Below, piece after piece: positions 8,684-17,374 of a DNA stretch of 64,000 bases. The stretch's first letter is position 1; the number at the start of each line of letters is the position of its first letter. The stretch is from Fulvivirga ligni (lineage in GTDB: Bacteria > Bacteroidota > Bacteroidia > Cytophagales > Cyclobacteriaceae), in contig NZ_CP089979.1 in NCBI RefSeq assembly GCF_021389935.1, forward strand, positions 5,623,001 through 5,687,000, given 5' to 3'. The notes beneath the pieces were generated by a model that saw only the letters and a list, made by a program, of their open reading frames with translations, had not been told where the DNA came from and made no database searches. Both the position numbers and the translations under genes were made by a program.

Positions 8684-10252
8684 TTACTGTACATCCCAAA
8701 ACACTTTAGTATCTCTTGTATCTTTTGCAGCCACAGCAGCATAGTTTGTACCATTATTACTTCTCTCAGTAGGAGGATATAATAATCTGGCAGGTGGTAA
8801 TTCACCTGTTGTAGGATCCTCTGGTAAATTCAATTGCGGATATCCAGTTCTTCTAATCTCCGACCATGCCTGACCTGGTTGAAGAATGAAATAATGAATC
8901 CATTTCTGGGTAGCTATTTTCTCAATCTTTTCAGCTGTAGATCCTGTATACGCTATATCCGGATCTGAAAGATAATCATTAATGGTGCTCTCAGCAGGTG
9001 AGTCCATTGATACCCTAGAAAAAGTAAATGAATTACTTTCAACTGCACTCTGATTTAACCAATAGTAAAAATCAATTGATTCTTTAATGCCTTCCTGATA
9101 AGCACCTTCAGCATCACCTCCACCCCATTTCTCAAAGGTTTCGGCTTTTATAAAATTCATTTCAGCAGCAGTGAACAGCACACCTGGTATATTCCAATTA
9201 TATAAGAAGGTAAGGGTATCAAACGTAGCTAATACTCCATCATTAGCCAGGTTTTGCTGCTCATTAGTGGTCGCATCCGTAGGCACTCCTACAAAGCCAC
9301 CAGAGCCTGCATCCCAAAAAACGTCTGTCCTAGGGTCATTGTTAGCTACCATGACGTCATCTAGCATAAAGTCACCAGCATATGGTCCAAAACCTAGTTC
9401 AAGAAGAGCATTGGTGATTTCAGAATAGAAGTTCCCCCCTTCTGGATACATGTCTAACAAGATATTTTCTTCATTGGTACTTACCATAGGATATGTTGAT
9501 TCATCATTAAACATCTTAGTTAGTTCCGCCTGCGCTCTGGCCTCGTCATAATCACTAATTCTTAACAATAATCTCGCCCTCAATGAGTTTGCATACCTTC
9601 TCCAACTGGCAACATCACCACCATTCAATATGTCCGGTGATGCTAGTTGTCCCTCTATGGATGAAGGCACTTCTACAGTAGAGAGGTAGGTATTTATAAT
9701 ATCCAACCCATCTATAATGGTTGAATATACTTCAGAGGCGTCATCAAACTTGGCTTTACCCATGGCATTGGTTAAGTTCAGAGCACCTGCCTCAGAAAAA
9801 GGTATATCGCCCCAAAGGTCCACCATCTGCGCTGCTTCATCATATAACACAATCTTCCCCAGCTGCATGAAAATTTCATTATTCTGTTGATCGTCTTCGT
9901 TCATACCCTGATAAGTCTGCTCCATAGATTTATAGGTATTCATAATTCCACCACTGTAAAATGACTCCCATCTATCCTCCATATAGCCTGTGCTCGGCTG
10001 ATACATTTTATTAGTCTCAGAGAAGCCATAATACAAAGAAAACTTAGCAGTTGCGGCCATTCTAAAGGTTCTATAATCCCAGTAAGTGGGTCTTATTCTA
10101 TCATTATACAGCATATAGGTGAATAGTTTACTTATGCTGGCATCAGTTGTTTCATTGGGATCTACATAGTAATCCTCCAGCTTATCGCTACAACCGATAG
10201 CCATGAGAATTAACATCCCAAATACACATGTATTTATTAATATTCTTTTCAT
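8684..10252 (-). CDS. SusD-like outer-membrane glycan-binding lipoprotein
   Basis: This 522-aa protein has lipobox LMAIGC (Cys21). It resembles the SusD-like_2/RagB group: N-terminal YYVDPNETTDAS, helical TPR-like pairs with LYDEAAQMVDLWGDIPFSEA, and a C-terminus with QKWIHYFILQPGQAWSEIRRTGYP. SusD proteins cap the SusC pore and capture oligosaccharides at the surface. It follows SusC by 18 bp on the same strand and so forms the standard SusC/D complex. It carries a terminator downstream. The ligand is inferred from the surrounding enzymes (complex N-glycan fragments) and not from this protein. Confidence 0.95.
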   Translation of the reverse strand: MKRILINTCVFGMLILMAIGCSDKLEDYYVDPNETTDASISKLFTYMLYNDRIRPTYWDYRTFRMAATAKFSLYYGFSETNKMYQPSTGYMEDRWESFYSGGIMNTYKSMEQTYQGMNEDDQQNNEIFMQLGKIVLYDEAAQMVDLWGDIPFSEAGALNLTNAMGKAKFDDASEVYSTIIDGLDIINTYLSTVEVPSSIEGQLASPDILNGGDVASWRRYANSLRARLLLRISDYDEARAQAELTKMFNDESTYPMVSTNEENILLDMYPEGGNFYSEITNALLELGFGPYAGDFMLDDVMVANNDPRTDVFWDAGSGGFVGVPTDATTNEQQNLANDGVLATFDTLTFLYNWNIPGVLFTAAEMNFIKAETFEKWGGGDAEGAYQEGIKESIDFYYWLNQSAVESNSFTFSRVSMDSPAESTINDYLSDPDIAYTGSTAEKIEKIATQKWIHYFILQPGQAWSEIRRTGYPQLNLPEDPTTGELPPARLLYPPTERSNNGTNYAAVAAKDTRDTKVFWDVQ

Positions 10253-10270
10253 TTCTGTTCTTTTTTAAGA

Positions 10271-13200
10271 TTAGAATTTAGCTCTTAAGACTACACCATA
10301 GCTTCTTGTTGGGGCGGCAGCAGCATTATCAACAGCCTGTGCTTGCCAGCTATCTCCAATAGCAGCCTCAGGATCCCAATTATCAGGCGTATTTTTCCAT
10401 ATGTAGAAAAGATTTCTTCCTACAAGACTTACCTGAATATCTCTCAATCCCACTTTTTCACTAATTTTAATAGGAAGGTTATAAGTAAGACTAGCCTGGC
10501 GAAGTTTCACATAACTATTATCCATTACAGACTCTCTGTACTGACCCTCAGCTCCACCACCATATCCACCCCAAGTGTATGAGTTAATATAATAGGTACC
10601 TGCATCTATAATCTGGGTATTTTCACTTCCATCAGAAGTAACTCCATCCAGAATTAAACCATCATTATATTGACCGTTATCAGCCAGTACTTTTTCACCA
10701 TCTACTATATTGTAAGAAAGTCCTCCATGTTCTGTATCTCTATACTGCATGGTACTTTCAAACATACCAGCTCCTTTCATATATAGATAGGGAGTAGAAA
10801 CCATTTTACCCCCAAAACGGTAATCTGCGACAATATTTAAAGAGAAGTTTTTGTAGGTAAATGTGTTATTAAAACCACCAACAGCTTTTGGCATAACATT
10901 ACCAACTTTCTCGTAACCCGCTGAAGCATCTAACGTGTAAAGACCATTCTCATCAACTATTTTATTTCCGTTTTCATCTTTCAAAAATGGCAATACATAG
11001 ATATTTCCTATGGACTCACCTTCTTCTGCTCTTATATATAAAGACCCACCATCTTTATCTACAAAATTGATGTATTCCACACCATCCATTAATTTCTTAA
11101 CTGTGTTTTTGTTATAAGCATAGTTCACGAAAATATCCCAACGAAAATCTTCTGAACGGAAAGGGGTCGCATTTAACCCTATCTCTATTCCCTGGTTGGC
11201 AAGGTCACCGACGTTAGCAAGCATTCCTGTGGCACCAGAAGAAGAAGGAGTAGCAATATTTAATATCTGATCTCTAATGATATTATTATAATAAGTAATG
11301 TCTAGGCCAATTTTATTTTGGAACAAACTGGTTTCAAGTCCAAATTCTAAAGCATATTTCTTTTCAACTCTTATGTCACTATTACCATACTGGCTTGACT
11401 CAGGAGATTGATAAAGCACTGACTCACCATTATTAAAAGAGCCTAAATTATAAGTAACAGCCGCTTTATATGGTTCAGGGCTATTAGCTACCACCCCCCA
11501 TGAGGCTCTTAACTTACCATAATCCATAAAGGAAGGCATAGTCAGTGCCTCAGAAAATACAAAACTGGCATTGGCAGATGGATAAAAATAAGTATTTACA
11601 TTAGAAGGTAAAGTTGAGCGTCCTTCATACCTTCCGGTTCCTTGAATAAACAAATAATCTTTATAAGAGAATTCAGCTATACCAAAGGCAGCCGACTGAT
11701 ATTGATTTCTAACATAAGTATCTGCCTGTGCTCCTCCAGATAAAGTTTGAGCTGAATTCACAAGGTTAAAATAGTTTTCTAAAATAAGACCTCCATTAGT
11801 ACCTACATTGGATTCTATATATTTCTCATCTCTGTATGTAGCTCCTAATGATAAATTCATTTTTAGATCTTTGCTCAAGGTTTCTTTGTAAGTACCTAGG
11901 ACATCTCCATATATGAGATTATATGTACCTGTTTGCAACCTATATGCACCTGAATAACCTATTGATGAAGCATACTGAGAATACTCTTTTGTTTCGTGCC
12001 TAGCACTGGTATAATCATTACCGATTCTACCTCTTAGGAAAAATTTATCATTTATTTGGTAACGAAGCGTCGCATTGTTCATGTAACGGTTTGAAAATTC
12101 ATCCTTGCTATTCTTATTCTGATTCCAGAAATAATCTAACAGGTTGGTGGCCCTAATTCTATAAGCCAGTTGTTCATCCTGACTATAGCTCTGACCAGCC
12201 GTAACATACTTATAACCTTCACTAGTTTGGTACATAGTTTTATAAGCTTCCATATCATCCATTCTGTTGAAAAAACCAGCATAAGAAGCAAATAATTGAT
12301 TCATCATATACGGTCTGTTGTGCACCTGACTATTGATATATGATGATATTAGGTCAACTGAAACTTTATCACTCAACTTCAGCGTTCCGTTGAAATTGAA
12401 GTTGTTCTTTTTCATATCGAAACCGGGCATAATACCTTCATAGTCTTGTCTGGAATATGAAATTCTAAAATTTCCCTGATCACCTGAATTAGCGATGGCT
12501 ATGTTGGCATTTTTGTTATACCCTGTGTTGAAGAATTCTTTATAATTATCTTCATTAGCATTATAGGTTCTGGTTGTTCCATCCCAATACGATACTTGCC
12601 TGCCATCGAACTTAGGACCAAACTGTGCGTAAGCACCATAATATGGGTGGATTGAACCATCATCTTCTGTAATCCAGCCCTCTCTATTACCAGTAATGGC
12701 CTCATTATTGTCTCCATCATATCCAGGACCATAAGAATTTTGCCAATCTGGCTGAAAAGCTAACTGTTCTACATCATATTGTAGTTTAACATCCACACCA
12801 AGTCCCTTATTCCTACTTCCTTTTTTGGTGGTGATTACCACTACACCGTTAGTTCCATCAGATCCATATAAGGCCGTTGCACTTGCTCCTTTAAGCACAG
12901 AAATACTAGCTATATCTTCTGGATTGATGTCTATAAGGCCATTCTCTCTTATTCTTTGTTCTCCCCAGAAGTTATCATTAGCCCCTGCCTCCTGCATATT
13001 AATCAATGCCTCTCTACGCATAGGCACACCATCCACTACGTATAAAGGTTGTGTGTTTCCTGTGATAGAACTGGTTCCTCTCACCTGAATATTGACTGCA
13101 CTGGAAGCTCCTCCATTACTTGCGCTAACTCTTACTCCAGGCAATTTTCCGATCATTCCAGTACCAACATTCATATTACCCGCAGATGTAATGTCCTTTG

Positions 13201-13660
13201 ACTCGACCGTGGCTATGGAATAGCCTAGACTTTTCTCCTCCTTTTCTATACCTAAAGCAGTTACCACCACTTCCGTTAACTGAGTGATGTCTTCTGATAA
13301 AGAAATTTGAAAATTGGTTTGATTACCAACAGTCAATTCCTCACTCACGTAGCCTACAAAGGAGAAAACCAACACGTCTTCAGGTTGTGCTGAAATTGTA
13401 AATGTACCATCACTGCCAGTAATAGTGCCTTTTGGTGTTCCTTTAATAATTACCGTTACACCAGGTAGTGGTTCGCCTGTTGCCAACTCTTGCACTGTAC
13501 CGGTAATATTAGTCTGAGCATATACCGAAGTACCTCCAAATGCCATCACCAGACATAAACACTGGAATAATCTTTTAACACCCAAAGGGCTACCCCAGAT
13601 GTTAACACTAAAGCAGGAATCTATTAAAGACTTCCTTAGGTTACTGTAATGTTTCTTCAT
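10271..13660 (-). CDS. SusC-like TonB-dependent outer-membrane transporter
   Basis: This 1129-aa protein has an unusually long N-terminal leader (about 48 residues, ending near SVYAQ). A CarboxypepD_reg-like domain (ITGTVQELATGEPLPGVTV, ~52-130), a plug domain (~140-250, with IQVRGTSSITGNTQPLYVVDGVP and the SusC-type KGASATALYGS) and a 22-strand barrel follow, ending in VLRAKF with terminal Phe. It imports glycan fragments across the outer membrane with TonB energy. It is divergent from the LacI gene; the shared 370-bp gap contains two operators, so it is probably under LacI control. No FecR-type anti-sigma partner or N-terminal secretin-like signalling domain is visible, consistent with LacI rather than ECF control. 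Confidence 0.97.
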   Translation of the reverse strand: MKKHYSNLRKSLIDSCFSVNIWGSPLGVKRLFQCLCLVMAFGGTSVYAQTNITGTVQELATGEPLPGVTVIIKGTPKGTITGSDGTFTISAQPEDVLVFSFVGYVSEELTVGNQTNFQISLSEDITQLTEVVVTALGIEKEEKSLGYSIATVESKDITSAGNMNVGTGMIGKLPGVRVSASNGGASSAVNIQVRGTSSITGNTQPLYVVDGVPMRREALINMQEAGANDNFWGEQRIRENGLIDINPEDIASISVLKGASATALYGSDGTNGVVVITTKKGSRNKGLGVDVKLQYDVEQLAFQPDWQNSYGPGYDGDNNEAITGNREGWITEDDGSIHPYYGAYAQFGPKFDGRQVSYWDGTTRTYNANEDNYKEFFNTGYNKNANIAIANSGDQGNFRISYSRQDYEGIMPGFDMKKNNFNFNGTLKLSDKVSVDLISSYINSQVHNRPYMMNQLFASYAGFFNRMDDMEAYKTMYQTSEGYKYVTAGQSYSQDEQLAYRIRATNLLDYFWNQNKNSKDEFSNRYMNNATLRYQINDKFFLRGRIGNDYTSARHETKEYSQYASSIGYSGAYRLQTGTYNLIYGDVLGTYKETLSKDLKMNLSLGATYRDEKYIESNVGTNGGLILENYFNLVNSAQTLSGGAQADTYVRNQYQSAAFGIAEFSYKDYLFIQGTGRYEGRSTLPSNVNTYFYPSANASFVFSEALTMPSFMDYGKLRASWGVVANSPEPYKAAVTYNLGSFNNGESVLYQSPESSQYGNSDIRVEKKYALEFGLETSLFQNKIGLDITYYNNIIRDQILNIATPSSSGATGMLANVGDLANQGIEIGLNATPFRSEDFRWDIFVNYAYNKNTVKKLMDGVEYINFVDKDGGSLYIRAEEGESIGNIYVLPFLKDENGNKIVDENGLYTLDASAGYEKVGNVMPKAVGGFNNTFTYKNFSLNIVADYRFGGKMVSTPYLYMKGAGMFESTMQYRDTEHGGLSYNIVDGEKVLADNGQYNDGLILDGVTSDGSENTQIIDAGTYYINSYTWGGYGGGAEGQYRESVMDNSYVKLRQASLTYNLPIKISEKVGLRDIQVSLVGRNLFYIWKNTPDNWDPEAAIGDSWQAQAVDNAAAAPTRSYGVVLRAKF

Positions 13661-13883
13661 AGTAAATTAGTTAATGTATAAATCCACCTGTGCACCTCTT
13701 CATATAAATAGCACAGTAATAATAATGCGCTTACCCAAGACAATAACTCTGATTTTAGCTGATTGAATCATTGAAAAATGTATAATTCTAATACCAAAAA
13801 TGGATGTTGATATACTTGTGATGTCGCAGAATTTGAACCCAAATTAAACACACATTTTAGAAAAACAAAATAATTTATCAAAA

Positions 13884-13899
13884 ATGTGTACGCACACAT
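13884..13899. promoter_or_regulatory. LacI-family operator, site 2
   Basis: The sequence is ATGTGTACGCACACAT, a 16-bp palindrome with one asymmetric position. It is immediately upstream of the TATATTTG box and 21 bp (start to start) from site 3. Confidence 0.85.
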
Positions 13900-13907
13900 T
13901 ATATTTG
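13900..13907 (+). promoter_or_regulatory. Candidate -7 promoter box (TATATTTG)
   Basis: TATATTTG fits the Bacteroidota -7 consensus TAnnTTTG and points toward the lacI gene. A 17-nt stretch covering the operator half plus this box (13891-13907) recurs exactly at 17324-17340, upstream of the NagB fusion. No well-spaced TTTG -33 element was found, so this remains a candidate. Confidence 0.45.
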
Positions 13908-13920
13908 TTTGCGCAAACAC
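13905..13920. promoter_or_regulatory. LacI-family operator, site 3
   Basis: The sequence is TTGTTTGCGCAAACAC; its inner 14 bases (13906-13919) are a perfect palindrome. It overlaps the end of the candidate -7 box, so occupancy would block transcription toward lacI. Confidence 0.8.
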
Positions 13921-14030
13921 TTAAGGTCGAAATAATTACCTATATTAAATGTCAAGATGACTAACTATATAACCATGAGCATCTGATCTTTAATAATTAT
14001 TTAATTTTGGCTAGCGTAAAGAATCAATTC

Positions 14031-15101
14031 ATGAACAATCAAAAAAATATCAGAATCAAAGACATTGCTAAAATGGCTGGGGTATCTGTAGGAACGGTTG
14101 ACCGGGTTATCCATAAAAGGGGTAAAGTGTCCGAAAATGCTCGAAAAAAAGTAGAGAAAATACTTAATCAAACGAGTTATCAACCGAATATATTGGCTCG
14201 AACCTTAGGGTCGAATAAAAATCTAAGACTGGCAGTACTCACCCCTAATCCTAAACAGGACGAATACTGGGCACTATCCCATTCTGGTGTAGAACATGCT
14301 ATAGATGAGTGGGCCCAATATAGTGTTGAAATTATACCTAAACACTTTGACTTATACCAAAGTAATGATTTTTCTAAAATGGTGGGTGAGGTTATCGCTA
14401 TGGAACCTGATGGGTTATTAGTAGCACCAATCTTCTATAGGGAATCAGGAAATTTATTCCAATTATTAAGAAATGCCAGTATACCATTTGTTCTTTGTAA
14501 CACAAATATCACAGATTCTTCATCTATAAGTTTCATCGGCCAAGACAACTATCAGAGTGGGAAGGTAGCCGCAGAACTACTGGATCTTTCTACAAGTGGG
14601 AAAAATAAAATCGTAGTAGTTCACTTATATGAAGATATAGAAAATGCGGTTCACCTTAAAGCTAAGGAAGATGGTCTTAGAGATTATTTCAAAGAAAAAA
14701 AGGACAACCCTTATGAGGTGATCAGGTTTGGACTCAGTAGTCCTGGAGGAATTTCTTTTGAGGATGAGATAGATGCACTCTTAAAGACCGATGACATCCA
14801 TGGCATGTTAATTACTACCTCTAAAGGGGCCAGTATTACCGCCTCCCTGTTAAATAAGAAATACCAGAATAATATAAGAATAGTTGGCTACGATTTAATA
14901 GAGAAGAACATCGAATGTTTGAAAGAAGGATCAATTGATTTCCTTATCAATCAAAACCCAAACAAGCAGGCAGCTGTTGGAATTTCTTTTCTTGCTAATC
15001 ATCTACTTTTCAAAAAACAACCACCTCAGGAAGAACTCTTTCCCCTGGAAATCATAACCCGGCAAAATGTAGATTCATATATGAGATCTAAAATTCTATA
15101 A
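14031..15101 (+). CDS. LacI-family transcriptional regulator
   Basis: This 356-aa protein starts at ATG 14031; an upstream in-frame TTG (14007) is less likely because the HTH begins directly after this Met. Residues 8-30 form the LacI helix-turn-helix (IKDIAKMAGVSVGTVDRVIH), then a hinge helix near LARTLGS (~55-61) and a periplasmic-binding-protein-like effector domain (~65-340). Such proteins repress or activate sugar loci in response to a sugar ligand. It is divergent from SusC, sits 10 bp ahead of GH3, and has two palindromic operators in its own upstream region, implying autoregulation. It is the only LacI-family gene in the window, so it is the natural binder of the eight sites. The ligand is unknown. 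Confidence 0.94.
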   Translation: MNNQKNIRIKDIAKMAGVSVGTVDRVIHKRGKVSENARKKVEKILNQTSYQPNILARTLGSNKNLRLAVLTPNPKQDEYWALSHSGVEHAIDEWAQYSVEIIPKHFDLYQSNDFSKMVGEVIAMEPDGLLVAPIFYRESGNLFQLLRNASIPFVLCNTNITDSSSISFIGQDNYQSGKVAAELLDLSTSGKNKIVVVHLYEDIENAVHLKAKEDGLRDYFKEKKDNPYEVIRFGLSSPGGISFEDEIDALLKTDDIHGMLITTSKGASITASLLNKKYQNNIRIVGYDLIEKNIECLKEGSIDFLINQNPNKQAAVGISFLANHLLFKKQPPQEELFPLEIITRQNVDSYMRSKIL

Positions 15102-15111
15102 TTTTCAAAAA

Positions 15112-17265
15112 ATGATTAAAATCAAATTCTCTTTAATTTCTTTAATGTTAGTTTCATGCATTTATATATGTAACGCACAAGAAAACTTTAGAAACCCACA
15201 TCTTACGGTGCAAACCCGAGTGGCACAACTACTTTCGGAACTCACACTTGAAGAAAAAATTTCATTAATGGGATTCAATAATAATGGGGTTCCTAGATTA
15301 GATATCCCTAAATATAATTGGTGGAATGAGGCCTTGCATGGTGTGGCTCGTGCTGGTAATGCTACTGTTTTCCCACAAGCCATAGGTCTTGCGGCTACTT
15401 TTGATGACCAGCTTATTCATGAAATAGCAGATATCATATCTACTGAAGCCCGTGCAAAATATAATCTTGCAATAAATAAAAATAGACACCTTCAGTACAT
15501 GGGGCTATCCTTTTGGTCCCCCAATATTAATTTGTTTAGAGATCCACGTTGGGGCCGAGGCCAGGAAACTTATGGGGAAGATCCTTTCCTTACATCAAAA
15601 ATGGGAGTCGCCTTCATGCAGGGGTTGCAAGGTGATGATGATCATTATTTAAAAGTATCGGCTACTGCTAAGCATCTAGCCGTTCATAGTGGGCCTGAAG
15701 CAGATCGCCATAAATTTAATGCTGTGGTCGATGAAAAAGATCTTCGAGAAACCTATCTATATGCCTTTGAAAAGATGGTAGATGCAGGGGTAGAATCTGT
15801 GATGTGTGCCTATAACCGGGTAAACAATGAACCATGCTGTACTAGCGAAACACTTCTGGAGGGTATTTTAAAAGGTGAGTGGAATTTTCAGGGACACATT
15901 GTAACTGATTGCTGGGCATTAGAAGATATTTATGCCCGTCATAAAGTAATGGGTTCGGCTACAGAAGTTGCAGCGGCAGCAGTTAAAGCTGGAGTTAACC
16001 TGGACTGTTCCAATCTCATGCAGGCAGAATTACTCCCAGCTATGGAAAAAGGCTTACTCACGGAAGAAGATATTGACATAGCTTTGGCTCCTAACTTAAG
16101 AACATTATTTAAACTAGGTTTCTTTGACTCTTCGGAATTAGTTCCCTATTCTACCCTTGGGGCAACACAAATCCATTCCGACCGAAACATTGCGCTGGCC
16201 AGACGAGCTGCAGCCGAAAGCATGGTCCTATTAAAAAATGAAAACCAGCTATTACCACTGAATGCTGATAAATATAGTAGTATGGTAATTGTAGGAAGTA
16301 ATTCAGGAGCTTTAGACGCCATGCTTGGTAACTACCATGGAATCTCCGGAAATATAGTGACCTACGCTGAAGGTATAGCCGAAGCCGCCGGCCCAGAAAC
16401 TGCTGTTCAGTATGATATGGGATCAAATTATACGGATTCTACCCATTTTGGAGGGGTATGGGCATCAGAAACCAGTGATCTTACCATAGCTGTCATAGGT
16501 CTTACCCCTGTATTAGAGGGTGAGGAAGGCGATGCTTTTCTTGCTGACAATGGTGGTGATAAGAAAGACCTCAGCATTCCTCAAGCGCACATAGCGTTTT
16601 TAAGAAAACTAAGAAGTAAACATAATAAGCCAATTATTACTGTAATTACTGCCGGAAGTGCTGTTGATGTCTCAGCCATTGAACCCTATTCAGATGCCAT
16701 AATTATGGCTTGGTATTCTGGTGAACAAGGAGGTAACGCACTTGCTGACATCATTTTTGGTAAAACTTCACCTTCGGGCAAACTTCCTATTACATTTTAT
16801 AAATCCTTTGATGACCTCCCATCCTATTCCAATTACGAAATGCAGGGACGAACCTATCGATACTATCAAGGACAGGTACAATATCCTTTTGGTTTTGGTC
16901 TTTCCTACGGTAATTTTACTTACCAATGGACCACGGAACCTAAAGAAAAATATAAAAAAGATGAATTAGTGGAGATTTCCGTCACAGTAAAAAATGCCAG
17001 CAACTATACCGCAAAGGAAGTAGTTCAGGCATATATTAAATATCCACAGATCGAAAGAATGCCTATAAAGGAACTAAAGGCCTATAGTAAAGTAGAGGTC
17101 CAGGCCAATGGGCAACAGACTGTCTCACTAAAAATACCAGTTTCAGAATTACGGAAATGGGACTTAAAGAAAAAACAATGGAAGATATACCCCGGTATCT
17201 ATACAATTATTTTGGGTAGCGACTCCAAAGATGATAAGCTAATGGCTAGCTTCCGAATTCACTAA
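15112..17265 (+). CDS. GH3 glycosidase, xylosidase-type, secreted
   Basis: This 717-aa protein has a Sec signal ending near CNAQ (residue 23). Domain order is GH3 N-terminal barrel, GH3 C-terminal alpha/beta domain (~350-580) and a fibronectin-III-like domain (~640-717). Motifs WWNEALHGVARAG, DPRWGRGQETYGEDP and the nucleophile segment GHIVTDCWALEDI (D266) match the beta-xylosidase/arabinofuranosidase branch. The KHFPGHG signature of GH3 N-acetylglucosaminidases is absent. In an N-glycan locus, a xylosidase-type GH3 suggests removal of core beta-1,2-xylose of plant/invertebrate glycans. It is co-transcribed with lacI (10-bp gap). Family is certain; substrate is a reasoned guess. Confidence 0.92.
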   Translation: MIKIKFSLISLMLVSCIYICNAQENFRNPHLTVQTRVAQLLSELTLEEKISLMGFNNNGVPRLDIPKYNWWNEALHGVARAGNATVFPQAIGLAATFDDQLIHEIADIISTEARAKYNLAINKNRHLQYMGLSFWSPNINLFRDPRWGRGQETYGEDPFLTSKMGVAFMQGLQGDDDHYLKVSATAKHLAVHSGPEADRHKFNAVVDEKDLRETYLYAFEKMVDAGVESVMCAYNRVNNEPCCTSETLLEGILKGEWNFQGHIVTDCWALEDIYARHKVMGSATEVAAAAVKAGVNLDCSNLMQAELLPAMEKGLLTEEDIDIALAPNLRTLFKLGFFDSSELVPYSTLGATQIHSDRNIALARRAAAESMVLLKNENQLLPLNADKYSSMVIVGSNSGALDAMLGNYHGISGNIVTYAEGIAEAAGPETAVQYDMGSNYTDSTHFGGVWASETSDLTIAVIGLTPVLEGEEGDAFLADNGGDKKDLSIPQAHIAFLRKLRSKHNKPIITVITAGSAVDVSAIEPYSDAIIMAWYSGEQGGNALADIIFGKTSPSGKLPITFYKSFDDLPSYSNYEMQGRTYRYYQGQVQYPFGFGLSYGNFTYQWTTEPKEKYKKDELVEISVTVKNASNYTAKEVVQAYIKYPQIERMPIKELKAYSKVEVQANGQQTVSLKIPVSELRKWDLKKKQWKIYPGIYTIILGSDSKDDKLMASFRIH

Positions 17266-17285
17266 TCAGCTTGATTTAAAAAAAA

Positions 17286-17301
17286 ATGTGCGCGCACACA
17301 A
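17286..17301. promoter_or_regulatory. LacI-family operator, site 4
   Basis: The sequence is ATGTGCGCGCACACAA, 16 bp with a GTGCGCGCAC core. It lies 20 bp after the GH3 stop and 31 bp (about three turns) from site 5. Confidence 0.8.
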
Positions 17302-17316
17302 CTTTAAATTTTTAAT

Positions 17317-17332
17317 TTGTGTGCGCACACAT
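17317..17332. promoter_or_regulatory. LacI-family operator, site 5
   Basis: The sequence is TTGTGTGCGCACACAT; its core TGTGTGCGCACACA is a perfect palindrome. It abuts a TATATTTG -7-like box and lies 43 bp upstream of the NagB-fusion start. Confidence 0.85.
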
Positions 17333-17340
17333 TATATTTG
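17333..17340 (+). promoter_or_regulatory. Candidate -7 promoter box for the NagB fusion
   Basis: TATATTTG matches TAnnTTTG and lies 34 bp before the ATG at 17375, directly next to operator site 5. The same operator/box junction occurs at 13891-13907. Confidence 0.5.
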
Positions 17341-17374
17341 TAATATATCAAGTATAGAACTTAAAGTCTTCGCA

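Larger units (their letters stand above)
13661..14030. promoter_or_regulatory. Divergent control region, susC-like and lacI-like genes
   Basis: This 370-bp gap holds two operator copies whose starts are 21 bp apart (two helical turns) and a TATATTTG box between them. It should drive susCD leftward and lacI-GH3 rightward. The remainder is AT-rich with no gene. Confidence 0.7.

Noticed and set aside
15112-17265. GH3 as a GlcNAcase (NagZ-like)
   Set aside because: The KHFPGHG motif of N-acetylglucosaminidases is absent and the xylosidase-type WWNEALHGVA motif is present.
17288-17374. N-terminal extension of the NagB fusion from a GTG
   Set aside because: It is encoded by operator site 4, the spacer and site 5, and the family N-terminus fits the ATG at 17375.
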